64,000 nucleotides of DNA from contig NZ_AP020335.1 of NCBI RefSeq assembly GCF_013340845.1, forward strand, positions 744,001 through 808,000. The letters are read 5' to 3'. The notes beneath the pieces were generated by a model. It searched no databases. It was given only the letters and a program-made list of their open reading frames with translations, and was not told the DNA's origin. Each line of letters starts with the position of its first letter. Position 1 is the stretch's first letter. This DNA comes from Hydrogenovibrio marinus (GTDB lineage: Bacteria; Pseudomonadota; Gammaproteobacteria; Thiomicrospirales; Thiomicrospiraceae). Position numbers and translations under genes: made by a program. This document shows positions 1 to 8,143 of the stretch, one piece after another.

Positions 1-15
1 GCAGTCGAATGTCGA

Positions 16-1422
16 TTAGCTTGAATAGTACATATCGAATTCGATTGGGTGAGTTGTTGCACGGAAGCGAGTAACTTCTTCCATTTTCAATGCGATGTAA
101 GAATCGATTGCATCATCAGTGAATACACCACCTGCTTTCAAGAAGTCACGGTCTTTATCCAATTCAGACAAAGCTTCGTCTAGAGATGCACAAACTGTTT
201 TGTAAGTTGCTTCTTCTTCTGGAGGAAGATCATATAGATCTTTCTCTGCAGGCTCGCCTGGATCGATCTTGTTAAGAATTCCGTCTAGACCAGCCATCAT
301 TGAAGCTGCGAACGCCAAGTATGGGTTTGCAGTAGGATCTGGGAAACGTAGCTCAACACGACGTGAACGCTCAGAAGGTGCGTATGGAATACGGATAGAA
401 GCAGAACGGTTTTTGCCAGAGTATGCCAGTAGAATTGGCGCTTCGAAACCAGGAACCAAACGCTTGTAAGAGTTTGTACCAGGGTTAGTGAAAGCGTTCA
501 ATGCACGAGCATGCTTCATCAAGCCACCAATGTACCAGATTGCTTCTTGAGAAAGACCTGAGTAAACGTCACCAGCGAAGATGTTTTTACCATCTTTAGA
601 CAAAGACATGTTGATATGCATACCAGAACCGTTATCACCAACGATTGGCTTAGGCATGAAAGTCGCTGTTTTACCTAGCGCTTGGCATGTGTTATGTACT
701 GCATATTTCAAAATTTGAACTTCATCAGCTTTTGCAGTCAAAGTGTTACCTGCAACCGCTAGCTCACATTGACCCCCGTTTGCTACTTCATGGTGGTGAG
801 CTTCTAGTTTAAGGCCCATTGCTTCTGCCATTGCGCAGATGTCAGCACGTACTTCATGAAGTTGGTCAACTGGAGGAACTGGGAAGTAACCACCTTTAAC
901 TTTAGGGCGATGACCCATGTTACCGCCTTCATAAACTTTTTCCGTGTTCCAAGCGGCTTCATTACCATCGATTTTAACGAAGCTACCAGACATGTCCGCG
1001 CCCCAGCGAACATCGTCGAAAATAAAGAATTCAGGTTCTGGACCGAAGAACGCAGCATCAGCAACACCAGTTGATTTTAGGTAAGATTCTGCTTTCTTAG
1101 CGATACCACGAGGATCTTTTTCATAAGATTCCATGGTTGCTGGTTCAACGATCATACAACGAATGATAAGTGTTGGATCGTTTGTGAATGGATCCATGAA
1201 GAAACCGTCTGTTTGCGGCATCAATAGCATGTCTGAATCGTTAATGCCTTTCCACCCCTGGATGGAAGAACCGTCAAATGTTTCACCATCGGCAAAAAAG
1301 TCTTCGTCAACTTTTGATGCTGGAATCGTAACGTGTTGCTCTTTACCATGGGTGTCAGTGAATCGAAGATCAACCCACTTAACGTCGTTGTCTTTCATTA
1401 GGTCAAAGATTTCTTGTGACAT
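16..1422 (-). CDS. glnA: Glutamine synthetase type I
   Basis: This enzyme joins ammonia to glutamate using ATP and is the main ammonia-assimilating enzyme of the cytoplasm. The 468-residue product has the usual length of a bacterial GS-I subunit. It shows the N-terminal beta-grasp region, the glutamate/ammonia-site segment around NGSGMH, and the ATP-binding stretch with [10 protein letters not shown]. Near residue 400 there is a [10 protein letters not shown] segment whose tyrosine matches the adenylylation site of the GS-I beta type, so control by GlnE is likely. An AAGGA ribosome site lies 6 bases before the ATG. The gene stands alone at the window edge. Its upstream region carries a sigma-54 promoter and an NtrC-type site, which fits nitrogen-regulated expression. 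Identification is secure. Confidence 0.98.
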   Translation of the reverse strand: MSQEIFDLMKDNDVKWVDLRFTDTHGKEQHVTIPASKVDEDFFADGETFDGSSIQGWKGINDSDMLLMPQTDGFFMDPFTNDPTLIIRCMIVEPATMESYEKDPRGIAKKAESYLKSTGVADAAFFGPEPEFFIFDDVRWGADMSGSFVKIDGNEAAWNTEKVYEGGNMGHRPKVKGGYFPVPPVDQLHEVRADICAMAEAMGLKLEAHHHEVANGGQCELAVAGNTLTAKADEVQILKYAVHNTCQALGKTATFMPKPIVGDNGSGMHINMSLSKDGKNIFAGDVYSGLSQEAIWYIGGLMKHARALNAFTNPGTNSYKRLVPGFEAPILLAYSGKNRSASIRIPYAPSERSRRVELRFPDPTANPYLAFAASMMAGLDGILNKIDPGEPAEKDLYDLPPEEEATYKTVCASLDEALSELDKDRDFLKAGGVFTDDAIDSYIALKMEEVTRFRATTHPIEFDMYYSS

Positions 1423-1494
1423 GCTGTGTCCTTATCGTTGTGTTAAGAGCGCAAAAACAGCGCTGTTTTTATAGATTTAAACAGGCAAAATGAT

Positions 1495-1511
1495 AGCTTG
1501 AACTGTGCCAA
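1495..1511 (-). promoter_or_regulatory. Sigma-54 (-24/-12) promoter of glnA
   Basis: Read on the minus strand, this is TTGGCACAGTTCAAGCT. It has the invariant GG and GC dinucleotides separated by exactly 10 bases and a full TTGGCAC -24 block. The -12 block is AAGC rather than the more common TTGC. Transcription would start near 1484, about 60 bases before the glnA start codon. Confidence 0.75.
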
Positions 1512-1607
1512 AATTCCAATTATTTTTTTGAATAACATAAGTGTATGAAATGTAAGAAAAAAGGATGTTCTTTGATGATGCGAGGTGATAATGAAAAAAG
1601 CTTACAA

Positions 1608-1624
1608 TGCATCAAAATGGTGCA
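1608..1624. promoter_or_regulatory. NtrC-type enhancer site upstream of glnA
   Basis: The sequence TGCATCAAAATGGTGCA differs at one base from the classical NtrC dyad TGCACC-N5-GGTGCA. It lies about 125-140 bases upstream of the predicted sigma-54 start point, the distance range of the enterobacterial glnA enhancer. The protein that binds it is inferred; no ntrC gene is in the window. Confidence 0.7.
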
Positions 1625-2087
1625 AATAAAATTCTTTTTTGGGGCGTAATAAAACTGTCAAGTTTACCTTGAAAGTTTAACCTACTTGTCATTTCCGTAA
1701 GCTATATTTCTTGGCGTAACTCATAGGTTAAGGGTTTCGTGTTTTTACGTATATTTTTTGCGTATTGGTTTCCAAGTGAACGAGTGGGTTCATATTTTAC
1801 GAAATCATGGCATTTTTTGCTGTCAAATCGCGTCTATTCAGACAAGAATCTACATAGAGCAAAGAAGTTTTATTTGAAAAATACGAAACCTAAGTTTACA
1901 TTACTTCGATAAGACCTGCTTTGTGCATAAAGAAAAAACTATATGTGCGCTACGTAGCCTGTCAGAACAGGGTGTAAAGCCGGAGTGCTATCAAGTTTTT
2001 GGAGTAAGTGCAAACATCAAGCCATTGCTTTGTTTGCGGGTGTTCTGGATAGGCAGGCAGGTTTTAGAATTTTAAGAGGAAAGGTAG
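1625..2087. other. Intergenic region glnA-phoU with candidate phoU promoter
   Basis: No credible gene is seen here. A TTGAAA (1874-1879), 17-base spacer and TACATT (1897-1902) form a reasonable sigma-70 promoter, giving phoU a leader of about 180 bases. The leader contains a short GCTACGTAGC palindrome (about 1949-1958) and a CCTGT/ACAGG stem just after it. I found no acceptable Pho box in this region. Confidence 0.4.
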
Positions 2088-2828
2088 ATGGACAAAAGAG
2101 AATTTACATCACACATTTCGGGTGAGTTGAATCGCAACCTAGAAGATTTGTTTAACCATATCTTGGAAATGGGTGGTTTGGTCGAGAGCCAGTTCGAAGG
2201 GGTGATGATGGCTTTGACTGAGAGCAATGTTAATCGTGCACAAGAAGTTATTTTGTTGGACAGAGCTGTCAATAATGCGGAAATGGTGATTGATAAGCTT
2301 TGTGCAAAAGTCTTGGCAAGACAGCATCCTACAGCATCTGACTTAAGACTGATTATCGCGACGATTCGTATCGCGATTGACTTGGAGCGTATCGGTGATG
2401 AAATCGTTAAAATTGCCAAAATGGTGCTAACTTTTGCAAATGAACAAGTTGATAATTGTGCGATTTTGCCGGGTTACATTCCGTTGATTGATATGTCTAA
2501 CCGTTCCATCAATATGTTGCACGATGCACTGGATGGTTTTGCGCGCGTTACAACAGAAGCTTCTTTGAAGTTAATTCAAGAAGAAGAAAGTGTTGATAAT
2601 ATCTACAAAGATGCGTACAAAGACGTTATTGATGGGTTCAAGACATCACCTGAAAATGCAGCATGTCTTGCAGAAATTTTAATTACGCTTCGTGCGGTAG
2701 AACGTATTTCAGATCACGCACGCAATATCGGTGAAAGTATTATTTACTTGATTAAAGGTAAGGACGTGAGAGAATTGGATAAAGCAAGCCTAGTAGCCTT
2801 TATCAATTCATTTGATCACGAGGGTTAA
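2088..2828 (+). CDS. phoU: Phosphate signalling regulator PhoU
   Basis: PhoU is a cytoplasmic helical protein that links phosphate transporters to the PhoR kinase and keeps the Pho regulon off when phosphate is plentiful. The 246-residue product has the expected length and the two repeated three-helix PhoU domains. Each carries a conserved acidic/arginine helix, ERIGDEIVKIAKM in the first half and ERISDHARNIGE in the second. A strong AAGAGGAAAGG ribosome site precedes the ATG. It is followed 6 bases later by phoB, so phoU-phoB-phoR is almost certainly one operon. In many gammaproteobacteria phoU ends the pst operon; no pst genes are present here. Confidence 0.96.
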   Translation: MDKREFTSHISGELNRNLEDLFNHILEMGGLVESQFEGVMMALTESNVNRAQEVILLDRAVNNAEMVIDKLCAKVLARQHPTASDLRLIIATIRIAIDLERIGDEIVKIAKMVLTFANEQVDNCAILPGYIPLIDMSNRSINMLHDALDGFARVTTEASLKLIQEEESVDNIYKDAYKDVIDGFKTSPENAACLAEILITLRAVERISDHARNIGESIIYLIKGKDVRELDKASLVAFINSFDHEG

Positions 2829-2834
2829 GACAAG

Positions 2835-3530
2835 ATGTCAGATCGCCATACCGTGTTGGTTGTTGAAGATGAAGCCGCAATCCGAGATATGCTGAACTTC
2901 ACTTTATCAGCAGCCGATTTTAACGTTATAGAAGCGCCGAATGCCGAACAAGGCTGGAACTTACTTTTAGAACACAAGCCTGATTGTATTATTCTAGACT
3001 GGATGCTTCCTGGTACATCGGGTGTTTCTTTAGCGCAAAGAATTCGTCAACATGATCAAGTCGGTCATACTCCGATATTGATGTTGACGGCAAAAGGTGA
3101 AGAAAACGATCAAGTAAAAGGCTTTGAAGCCGGGGCTGATGACTACGTCGTTAAGCCTTTCTCTCCGCGTGCGTTAGTGGCAAGGTGTCATGCATTGCTT
3201 AGACGTCACATGCCGGACAAGCATTCTTCTGAAGTTATTAAAGCAGGCACGCTACAGTTAGATTTAAGCAGTTATCGTTTCACAGTCGATGGTGAGGAGG
3301 TGAAGCTTGGTCCTACTGAATTTAAGTTGATGCACTTCTTTATGACACATTCGAATCGTGTCTATACTCGTTCACAATTATTAGATCATGTCTGGGGTGA
3401 AAGCATTATCGTTGAAGAAAGAACGGTGGATGTTCACATTAGACGCCTTAGAAAAATCTTAGAGCCTGTTGGTGCTGCTAACGTTATCCAAACCGTTAGG
3501 GGTGCAGGTTATCGTTTTTCTACAGAATAA
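2835..3530 (+). CDS. phoB: Phosphate regulon response regulator PhoB
   Basis: PhoB is an OmpR-type transcription factor that binds Pho boxes when phosphorylated by PhoR. The receiver domain (residues 1-120) has the acidic pocket E11-D12, the phosphoacceptor D55 in ILDWMLPG and the conserved lysine in VVKPFSP. The C-terminal winged-helix domain (about 130-230) has the EERTVDVHIRRLRK recognition helix and the VIQTVRGAGYRF wing. Length (231 aa) matches the family. It sits between phoU and phoR. Pho boxes found at 6500-6517 and 6559-6576 are plausible local targets. Confidence 0.96.
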   Translation: MSDRHTVLVVEDEAAIRDMLNFTLSAADFNVIEAPNAEQGWNLLLEHKPDCIILDWMLPGTSGVSLAQRIRQHDQVGHTPILMLTAKGEENDQVKGFEAGADDYVVKPFSPRALVARCHALLRRHMPDKHSSEVIKAGTLQLDLSSYRFTVDGEEVKLGPTEFKLMHFFMTHSNRVYTRSQLLDHVWGESIIVEERTVDVHIRRLRKILEPVGAANVIQTVRGAGYRFSTE

Positions 3531-3550
3531 TCGCAAGTAGGTTTGTCACA

Positions 3551-4852
3551 TTGACCGAAAGTGTATCAAGAGAACTCACCTGGACAATTGCAACCCTTTG
3601 GGGGGCACTTTTCATTGGTTGGCTGATTGAAGATTATGAGATTGCCGTTGCAGGCTATCTGGTTTTTTATCTGGCACGTCATTTCTATAGTTTAAGAAAG
3701 TTTGAGCTCTGGATAAAAGGAAGCTCAAAAGCACCTTATCCACCAGGGTCAGGTTTTTGGTCTGAAATAGGCTACCTGGTTTCGAGAAAACAGCGTTCGC
3801 TGGAAAAGTTAGCAGAGCTGCAGGCAAATAAGTATCAGCAATTGCAAGCGGCGTCGATGTCAATCCCTGATGCCATTGTCTCCATTGATCCCAATGGCAA
3901 AATCGAGTGGTTTAATGCAGCTGCAAAGCGTTTATTACACTTGAGACATTCAGACGTTACCCGTTCTTTGGAGCCCTTGGTCAGGGTGCCGGAATTTATA
4001 GCTTATCTTAAAAATGAAGATTATTCAAAGCCGCTTATTTTGCCTTCATTTAAAGGGATGAAGCGTGTCTTGAGTGTGTCAGTTTTTGAGTACTATCAGC
4101 ATCACCGTTTGATTGTCATCAAAGACATCCATGAGTTATACAATCTGGCGCAGATTCGTAAAGACTTTATTGCCAATGCTTCGCATGAATTGAGAACACC
4201 TTTGACTGTATTTAATGGCTATCTCGAAATGATGATTGATATGCCGACGCAGGATGTGACTTGGCAGAAACCTTTAGAACAGATGCATAAGCAATCTTTA
4301 AGAATGCAGTCTATTATCAATGATCTGTTGACTTTGTCTGCAATGGAATCCGAGACGTTGACAGAAGACAGACAGGTGGTGGATGTGCCAGCCATTCTGG
4401 GAGGGTTGCAGCAAAATGCAGGGCTGATCAGTGCGGACAAGCATCAGTTTACATTTGAAGTCGAAGAGGGTTTAAAAATAGTGGGCTATCTGATGCCGCT
4501 AACCAGTGTGTTCACAAACCTTATTTCCAATGCCGTGCGCTACACGCCTGAAAACGGTCGCATAACGGTTCGCTGGTATCAAACACAAAAAGGTATTTTC
4601 TTTGAGGTAGAGGATACAGGTATCGGCATTGCTCAAGAACACATTCCTAGAGTGACTGAACGTTTCTATCGTGTTGATACAGCAAGGTCTAGAGATACTG
4701 GTGGCACAGGTCTTGGCCTAGCAATCGTAAAGCACATTCTTGAAAGACATCAGGCAGTGTTAACTATTCAAAGTCAGATACGTGTTGGCTCGAAGTTTAC
4801 CTGTCGTTTCCCATTGGATTTGAAAGCGGATGAGAAAGCAGAGGAAGTTTAA
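3551..4852 (+). CDS. phoR: Phosphate regulon sensor kinase PhoR
   Basis: PhoR is an inner-membrane histidine kinase that phosphorylates PhoB when phosphate is scarce. The 433-residue product starts with two hydrophobic helices (about 9-45) and almost no periplasmic loop, as in E. coli PhoR. A PAS domain (about 95-190) and a HisKA helix with H212 in SHELRTPL follow. The HATPase domain has N box NLISNAVRYTPENG, DTGIGI and TGGTGLGLAIVKH. The start is a TTG 20 bases after phoB with AGTAGG upstream, so the exact start is less sure than the identity. Lack of a periplasmic sensor domain fits sensing through PhoU and a transporter. Confidence 0.95.
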   Translation: MTESVSRELTWTIATLWGALFIGWLIEDYEIAVAGYLVFYLARHFYSLRKFELWIKGSSKAPYPPGSGFWSEIGYLVSRKQRSLEKLAELQANKYQQLQAASMSIPDAIVSIDPNGKIEWFNAAAKRLLHLRHSDVTRSLEPLVRVPEFIAYLKNEDYSKPLILPSFKGMKRVLSVSVFEYYQHHRLIVIKDIHELYNLAQIRKDFIANASHELRTPLTVFNGYLEMMIDMPTQDVTWQKPLEQMHKQSLRMQSIINDLLTLSAMESETLTEDRQVVDVPAILGGLQQNAGLISADKHQFTFEVEEGLKIVGYLMPLTSVFTNLISNAVRYTPENGRITVRWYQTQKGIFFEVEDTGIGIAQEHIPRVTERFYRVDTARSRDTGGTGLGLAIVKHILERHQAVLTIQSQIRVGSKFTCRFPLDLKADEKAEEV

Positions 4853-4870
4853 CTTCCTCTCGCTCCAGTA

Positions 4871-6442
4871 TTACGGCACCATAATGCCGCGAATCGTAAA
4901 ATAAATAAGTGCTGCAAGGAATGCAGAAGCCGGTACGGTAATCAGCCAAGCGGCGACGATTTTCAAGAATGCAGAGCGCTTAACCAATTCTTTTTGATAA
5001 ACCTTGTTCAGTGACTTACGTTCTTTTTTCGTAAGCTCCACCGAGGCTTTATGTTGCTTAAGCTCTGCTAACATGTGTTTCTTCTGAATCAAGCTGGCAC
5101 TGGAAAATTGCTTAATAAATTGATCTACATCTGTTTGACCTAAGCTTTGATAGTGCTCACGAATTTTTTGAATGGTTTTTGCATGATTGCGTTTCAGATA
5201 TTCTCGTAAGAAACCAACACCGAAAATCCCACCCACAGCAATGTGGGTCGAGCTTACCGGTAAGCCTAACTGAGAAGCGACTATGACTGTAATTGCGGCT
5301 GACATGGCAATAGAGAAGGCTCTCATTTGATCCAAGTCGGTGATTTCTTCACCAACGGTTTTGATCAGTTTAGGACCAAAGAGTGCCAAGCCTAAGCTGA
5401 TACCCAATGCGCCGATTAACATAATCCAAAGTGGAATGTTGGCAGTAGATGCGACACCGTCGTGGGCTATAGCATCATTAATAGCGGCAAGCGGGCCCAC
5501 TGCATTCGCGACGTCGTTAGCGCCATGGGCAAAACTGAGAAGGGCTGCTGCAAAAATAAGTGGAATGGTGAAAAGTGTGTTGACACTAGCCTTTTCATTT
5601 TTCATGGCGCTGGCCTGCTTTTTCATGACCTGTCTTAAGACTAGATAAACCAAAACCGCAATACAAAAGCCAATCAATGCAGCGATAGAAAAGTCAGTTT
5701 TCCAAATCTTTTTGAAGCCTTTTAGGATGATGTATGTCGAGAAAGCCCAAGCCATAATGGCAATCAAAAGTGGGAGCATTTTTCTAGCAGCCGCAACCAT
5801 ATCTTCTTGGTAGGTGATGCTGCGTTTTATCCATAGTAGGAAGCTTGCGGCAATGATGCCTCCGATAACAGGAGAGATGACCCAGCTTGCGACGATGGAT
5901 CCCATTCTATCCCAGTTCGCGATATCCCAGCCTGCTGCTGCAACGCCAGCGCCTAAAACGCCGCCAACGATGGAGTGCGTGGTGGAAACTGGTGCGCCAA
6001 GCGCTGTGGCGACATTAAGCCAGATAGCACCAGACAACAAAGCCGCCATCATCAACCAAACAAACGTATGTCCATCCTTGATTAGTGCGGGGTCAATAAT
6101 ACCGTTTTTAATTGTGTTGACGACATCGCCGCCAGCAATTAATGCTCCGGCAGACTCACAGATAGCTGCGATGATAATGGCGCCCGCCAGGGTGACGGCT
6201 TTTGAGCCGACAGCAGGACCGACATTGTTGGCGACATCGTTAGCACCGATGTTCATTGCCATGTAGCCACCAATCATCGCACCGACGACCAACTCAATGC
6301 TGAAGCTGCCGGAACCCACGTGTAGGTTGGCAGAAAAAATCATGATGAAGATGATAAAAAGAAGTGCGGTTCCGAGACGAAACATCTCTCGGCGACTTTT
6401 TAATGTTGCGTCTTCAATTTCATTTATGTTTTGGAATTCCAT
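4871..6442 (-). CDS. Inorganic phosphate transporter, Pit family
   Basis: This is a large inner-membrane phosphate:cation symporter of the PF01384 (PiT) family. Two inverted-topology halves each carry the signature GANDVAN: GANDVANNVGPAVGSKAVTL near residue 66 and GANDVANAVGPLAAI in the second half. Many hydrophobic helices are visible. A charged cytoplasmic segment rich in Lys and Gln (about 420-490) precedes a final membrane helix, making the protein longer (523 aa) than a minimal Pit. It converges with phoR. A minus-oriented Pho box and a TTTAAT -10 lie upstream, so PhoB control is likely. Whether it acts as the low-affinity system or a PhoB-induced one cannot be decided from sequence. Confidence 0.93.
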   Translation of the reverse strand: MEFQNINEIEDATLKSRREMFRLGTALLFIIFIMIFSANLHVGSGSFSIELVVGAMIGGYMAMNIGANDVANNVGPAVGSKAVTLAGAIIIAAICESAGALIAGGDVVNTIKNGIIDPALIKDGHTFVWLMMAALLSGAIWLNVATALGAPVSTTHSIVGGVLGAGVAAAGWDIANWDRMGSIVASWVISPVIGGIIAASFLLWIKRSITYQEDMVAAARKMLPLLIAIMAWAFSTYIILKGFKKIWKTDFSIAALIGFCIAVLVYLVLRQVMKKQASAMKNEKASVNTLFTIPLIFAAALLSFAHGANDVANAVGPLAAINDAIAHDGVASTANIPLWIMLIGALGISLGLALFGPKLIKTVGEEITDLDQMRAFSIAMSAAITVIVASQLGLPVSSTHIAVGGIFGVGFLREYLKRNHAKTIQKIREHYQSLGQTDVDQFIKQFSSASLIQKKHMLAELKQHKASVELTKKERKSLNKVYQKELVKRSAFLKIVAAWLITVPASAFLAALIYFTIRGIMVP

Positions 6443-6499
6443 GAGATGACTTGGTTATGAATACTTAGTGTGCAAATTGTAATCAATTAAAGATGGTTT

Positions 6500-6517
6500 A
6501 TGACAAAAATGTGACAA
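6500..6517 (-). promoter_or_regulatory. Pho box upstream of pit
   Basis: Read on the minus strand this is TTGTCAC-ATTT-TTGTCAT, two 7-base PhoB half sites with the canonical 4-base spacer. A TTTAAT -10-like hexamer follows 8 bases downstream (6486-6491), and the pit start codon is at 6442. The arrangement matches PhoB-activated promoters that lack a -35 element. Confidence 0.75.
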
Positions 6518-6558
6518 AAAATATTTATTGTAGGCGTTTCGTCGAGTTTGCAGATGTT

Positions 6559-6576
6559 CTGTCATCGAAATGTCAT
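6559..6576 (+). promoter_or_regulatory. Pho box upstream of small secreted-peptide ORF
   Basis: The sequence CTGTCAT-CGAA-ATGTCAT has one mismatch between its two half sites and an exact 4-base spacer. It points away from pit. A TAACAT -10-like hexamer (6584-6589) lies 7 bases downstream, and the only downstream ORF on this strand is the 41-residue peptide starting at 6648. Confidence 0.75.
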
Positions 6577-6647
6577 TCAAGCTTAACATTCCGTTTGGGT
6601 TTCTAAGACAAAATATTTGTTTTGAATTTTTACTTGGGAGAGTAGGT

Positions 6648-6773
6648 GTGAAGCGAATTGTTATGTTTACCATTGGTGTATTAAGTTCTTTGGCTTCAAC
6701 GCAAGCGATATCGCAAACAACTCAACTGACTTCTGGTGACAAGAACAAGGTTTATTGCAACTTTACCAGATAA
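6648..6773 (+). CDS. Small exported peptide, 41 aa, under a Pho box
   Basis: I do not recognise this product. A GTG start at 6648 is preceded at good distance by GGGAG. The peptide begins with Lys-Arg, a hydrophobic core and STQA, a convincing signal peptide of about 20 residues. That leaves a mature part of about 21 residues with one cysteine near the C-terminus. A hairpin follows the stop. It may be a true PhoB-induced secreted micropeptide, or the 5' remnant of a longer exported protein such as a phosphate-binding protein or porin whose remainder has been lost. The Pho box and the ribosome site argue that it is expressed. Confidence 0.5.
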   Translation: MKRIVMFTIGVLSSLASTQAISQTTQLTSGDKNKVYCNFTR

Positions 6774-6779
6774 TTGCAT

Positions 6780-6802
6780 GGCCTTATTGTGAATAAGGCC
6801 GA
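6780..6802. terminator. Hairpin between small peptide ORF and ferredoxin gene
   Basis: GGCCTTATT and AATAAGGCC form a perfect 9-bp stem with a 3-base loop between two convergent genes. There is no long U tract on either side, so it is a weak or non-classical terminator for one or both genes. Confidence 0.45.
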
Positions 6803-6809
6803 AAGCGGT

Positions 6810-7061
6810 TTAGATTAATTCTATTTTAATATCACTAATCGGAATGACACTACAAGTAAGAATGTGGGCTTCATCCGTTTCATAAACGGTATCTTGAATA
6901 TTCTCGACTTTGCCGGATAACAATCTTACCTCACAGGCTCCACAGTTTCCGCCTCGGCAGCTATAAGGCATATCAAACCCAGCTTCATCTAAACATTCTA
7001 ATAATGTAAATTGATCTTCAAACTCACATTCTCCCTGACCGACTACGGTGATTTTGTGCAT
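6810..7061 (-). CDS. Small [2Fe-2S] ferredoxin, YfaE-like
   Basis: This 83-residue plant-type ferredoxin should carry one [2Fe-2S] cluster and transfer electrons in the cytoplasm. The cluster motif is C-R-G-G-N-C-G-A-C, with the fourth cysteine in LTCSV near residue 70. Length and layout match E. coli YfaE, which maintains the diferric-tyrosyl cofactor of class I ribonucleotide reductase, including a C-terminal DIKIEL like the IEIEM of YfaE. No nrdAB genes are nearby, so the partner is not shown by context. It could instead be a general ferredoxin or serve an oxygenase. Confidence 0.8.
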   Translation of the reverse strand: MHKITVVGQGECEFEDQFTLLECLDEAGFDMPYSCRGGNCGACEVRLLSGKVENIQDTVYETDEAHILTCSVIPISDIKIELI

Positions 7062-7164
7062 GGTGTTTCCCTATTGTTTATTTCAATTCAATCAAAGTTA
7101 TTTTAACAGATTACGCTAAAACGATAAGTTAGGTTTGTGAAATCTGATTAGCTCTATAAAAACA

Positions 7165-7191
7165 AAAAAGGAGCCTGTTTAGCTCCTTTTT
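7165..7191 (-). terminator. Terminator of DsrE-like gene
   Basis: AAAAAGGAGC and GCTCCTTTTT form a 10-bp stem around a 7-base loop, with a T run on either strand. It lies 14 bases after the stop codon of the minus-strand DsrE-like gene. Confidence 0.8.
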
Positions 7192-7204
7192 AGATTGGCT
7201 GGTG

Positions 7205-7738
7205 TTACCAAACCAATAGCTTATAGCCGTGCTCTTGAAGTGCCATCAGAGCGGCGGCGCCGACTTGCGCGTACTCAGCAAAAGGACGAATATCTTGGTC
7301 AGTCCAGCCAATAGTTTTCATGGTGTTACCACAGGCAATCCAGCGCACGTGATAGTCTGTTGCAAGACTTTTGACGCGAGCATAGATTTCTGGCGGAACT
7401 TTACGCTGAGGGTGTTTTGCTAAAACATGAATACCAGGCCCGATGGCAACGACAGCAATAGCAACATTGTCCCCAAATTCAGTAATCATCGCTTGAATAG
7501 AGTTCAAAATATGTGTTTGATAATCTGGGTCGGATTTGTTCCACATATAAACCGCTTTGTGTTCTGGTGGGTCACCTGGAAAACGATCGCTTGGAGGAGT
7601 CTGAAGTTCTGGAAAAACCTTTAGAGTATGATTGGCCGGATTGGTTATTTCTGCATAGCCAGATAGCGGAATCATTAGCAGCAGAACCAAAGAAAACAGA
7701 TTGAATCTGAAGAATTGAGTGCTGGCGATATGTTTCAT
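7205..7738 (-). CDS. Exported DsrE-family protein
   Basis: This is a secreted, probably periplasmic, protein of the DsrE/DsrF-like fold. The chosen ATG at 7738 has an AAAGGA ribosome site 6 bases upstream; an in-frame ATG at 7774 lacks one. The N-terminus is a signal peptide with a long hydrophobic core ending in GYA. The mature part shows the family pattern: a central VAIVAIGPGIHVLA strand-turn, the conserved cysteine in WIACGNTMKTIG, then VGAAALMALQEHGY near the end. Similar exported proteins occur in sulfur oxidisers, but the molecular function is unknown. It is transcribed alone and ends at a strong terminator. Confidence 0.75.
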   Translation of the reverse strand: MKHIASTQFFRFNLFSLVLLLMIPLSGYAEITNPANHTLKVFPELQTPPSDRFPGDPPEHKAVYMWNKSDPDYQTHILNSIQAMITEFGDNVAIAVVAIGPGIHVLAKHPQRKVPPEIYARVKSLATDYHVRWIACGNTMKTIGWTDQDIRPFAEYAQVGAAALMALQEHGYKLLVW

Positions 7739-7839
7739 ATCAAGTCCTTTATGGGGTTTGATGAAAAATTTCAAGTTTATTGCTTTTAGTCTAAACGTTA
7801 TTATATAGCGAATTATTCCAAATTATGATTGAGAAAAGA

Positions 7840-8142
7840 ATGAGTTTACAGAGCGCAATAGAGTCAAAAATAGAAAGTACATTTCACGTTAATTATCTGA
7901 ATATGGAAAATGAAAGTCACATGCACTCAGGGCCCGCAACAGAATCTCACTTCAAGATGACATTGGTAGCAGAAGAGTTTGAGGGATTATCTAAAGTAAA
8001 ACGACATCAAGCTGTGTATAAGGTATTATCGGAAGAAATGCCAAAATTTCATGCGCTGGCATTGCACACGTTTTCACCAAAAGAGTGGTTGGAATCTCCA
8101 CAAGTTTCAGACTCGCCGCTTTGTCGAGGTGGTGGAAAGTAA
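7840..8142 (+). CDS. bolA: BolA family protein
   Basis: BolA proteins are small class-II KH-like proteins that pair with monothiol glutaredoxins and act in iron-sulfur trafficking and stress morphology. The signature RHQAVYKVLSEEM followed by FHALALHTFSPKEW is clear, with the conserved His-Ala-Leu. The ATG at 7840 begins the family-typical helix SLQSAIESKIES; an in-frame ATG at 7825 lacks a ribosome site. The conserved helix loop contains an unusual His-rich ENESHMHSGPATESH stretch, which includes the variable-loop histidine that can bind an Fe-S cluster. The gene converges with a membrane protein gene, leaving only one base between the stops. Confidence 0.92.
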   Translation: MSLQSAIESKIESTFHVNYLNMENESHMHSGPATESHFKMTLVAEEFEGLSKVKRHQAVYKVLSEEMPKFHALALHTFSPKEWLESPQVSDSPLCRGGGK

Positions 8143-8143
8143 A

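Noticed and set aside
1650-1850. TGTCA-containing sequences upstream of phoU as Pho boxes
   Set aside because: CTGTCAA at 1655 and 1820 and TTGTCAT at 1686 lack a second half site at 11-base spacing.
6455-6673. Minus-strand 72-codon frame upstream of pit
   Set aside because: It covers both Pho boxes and the pit promoter, has no ribosome site and no protein-like composition.
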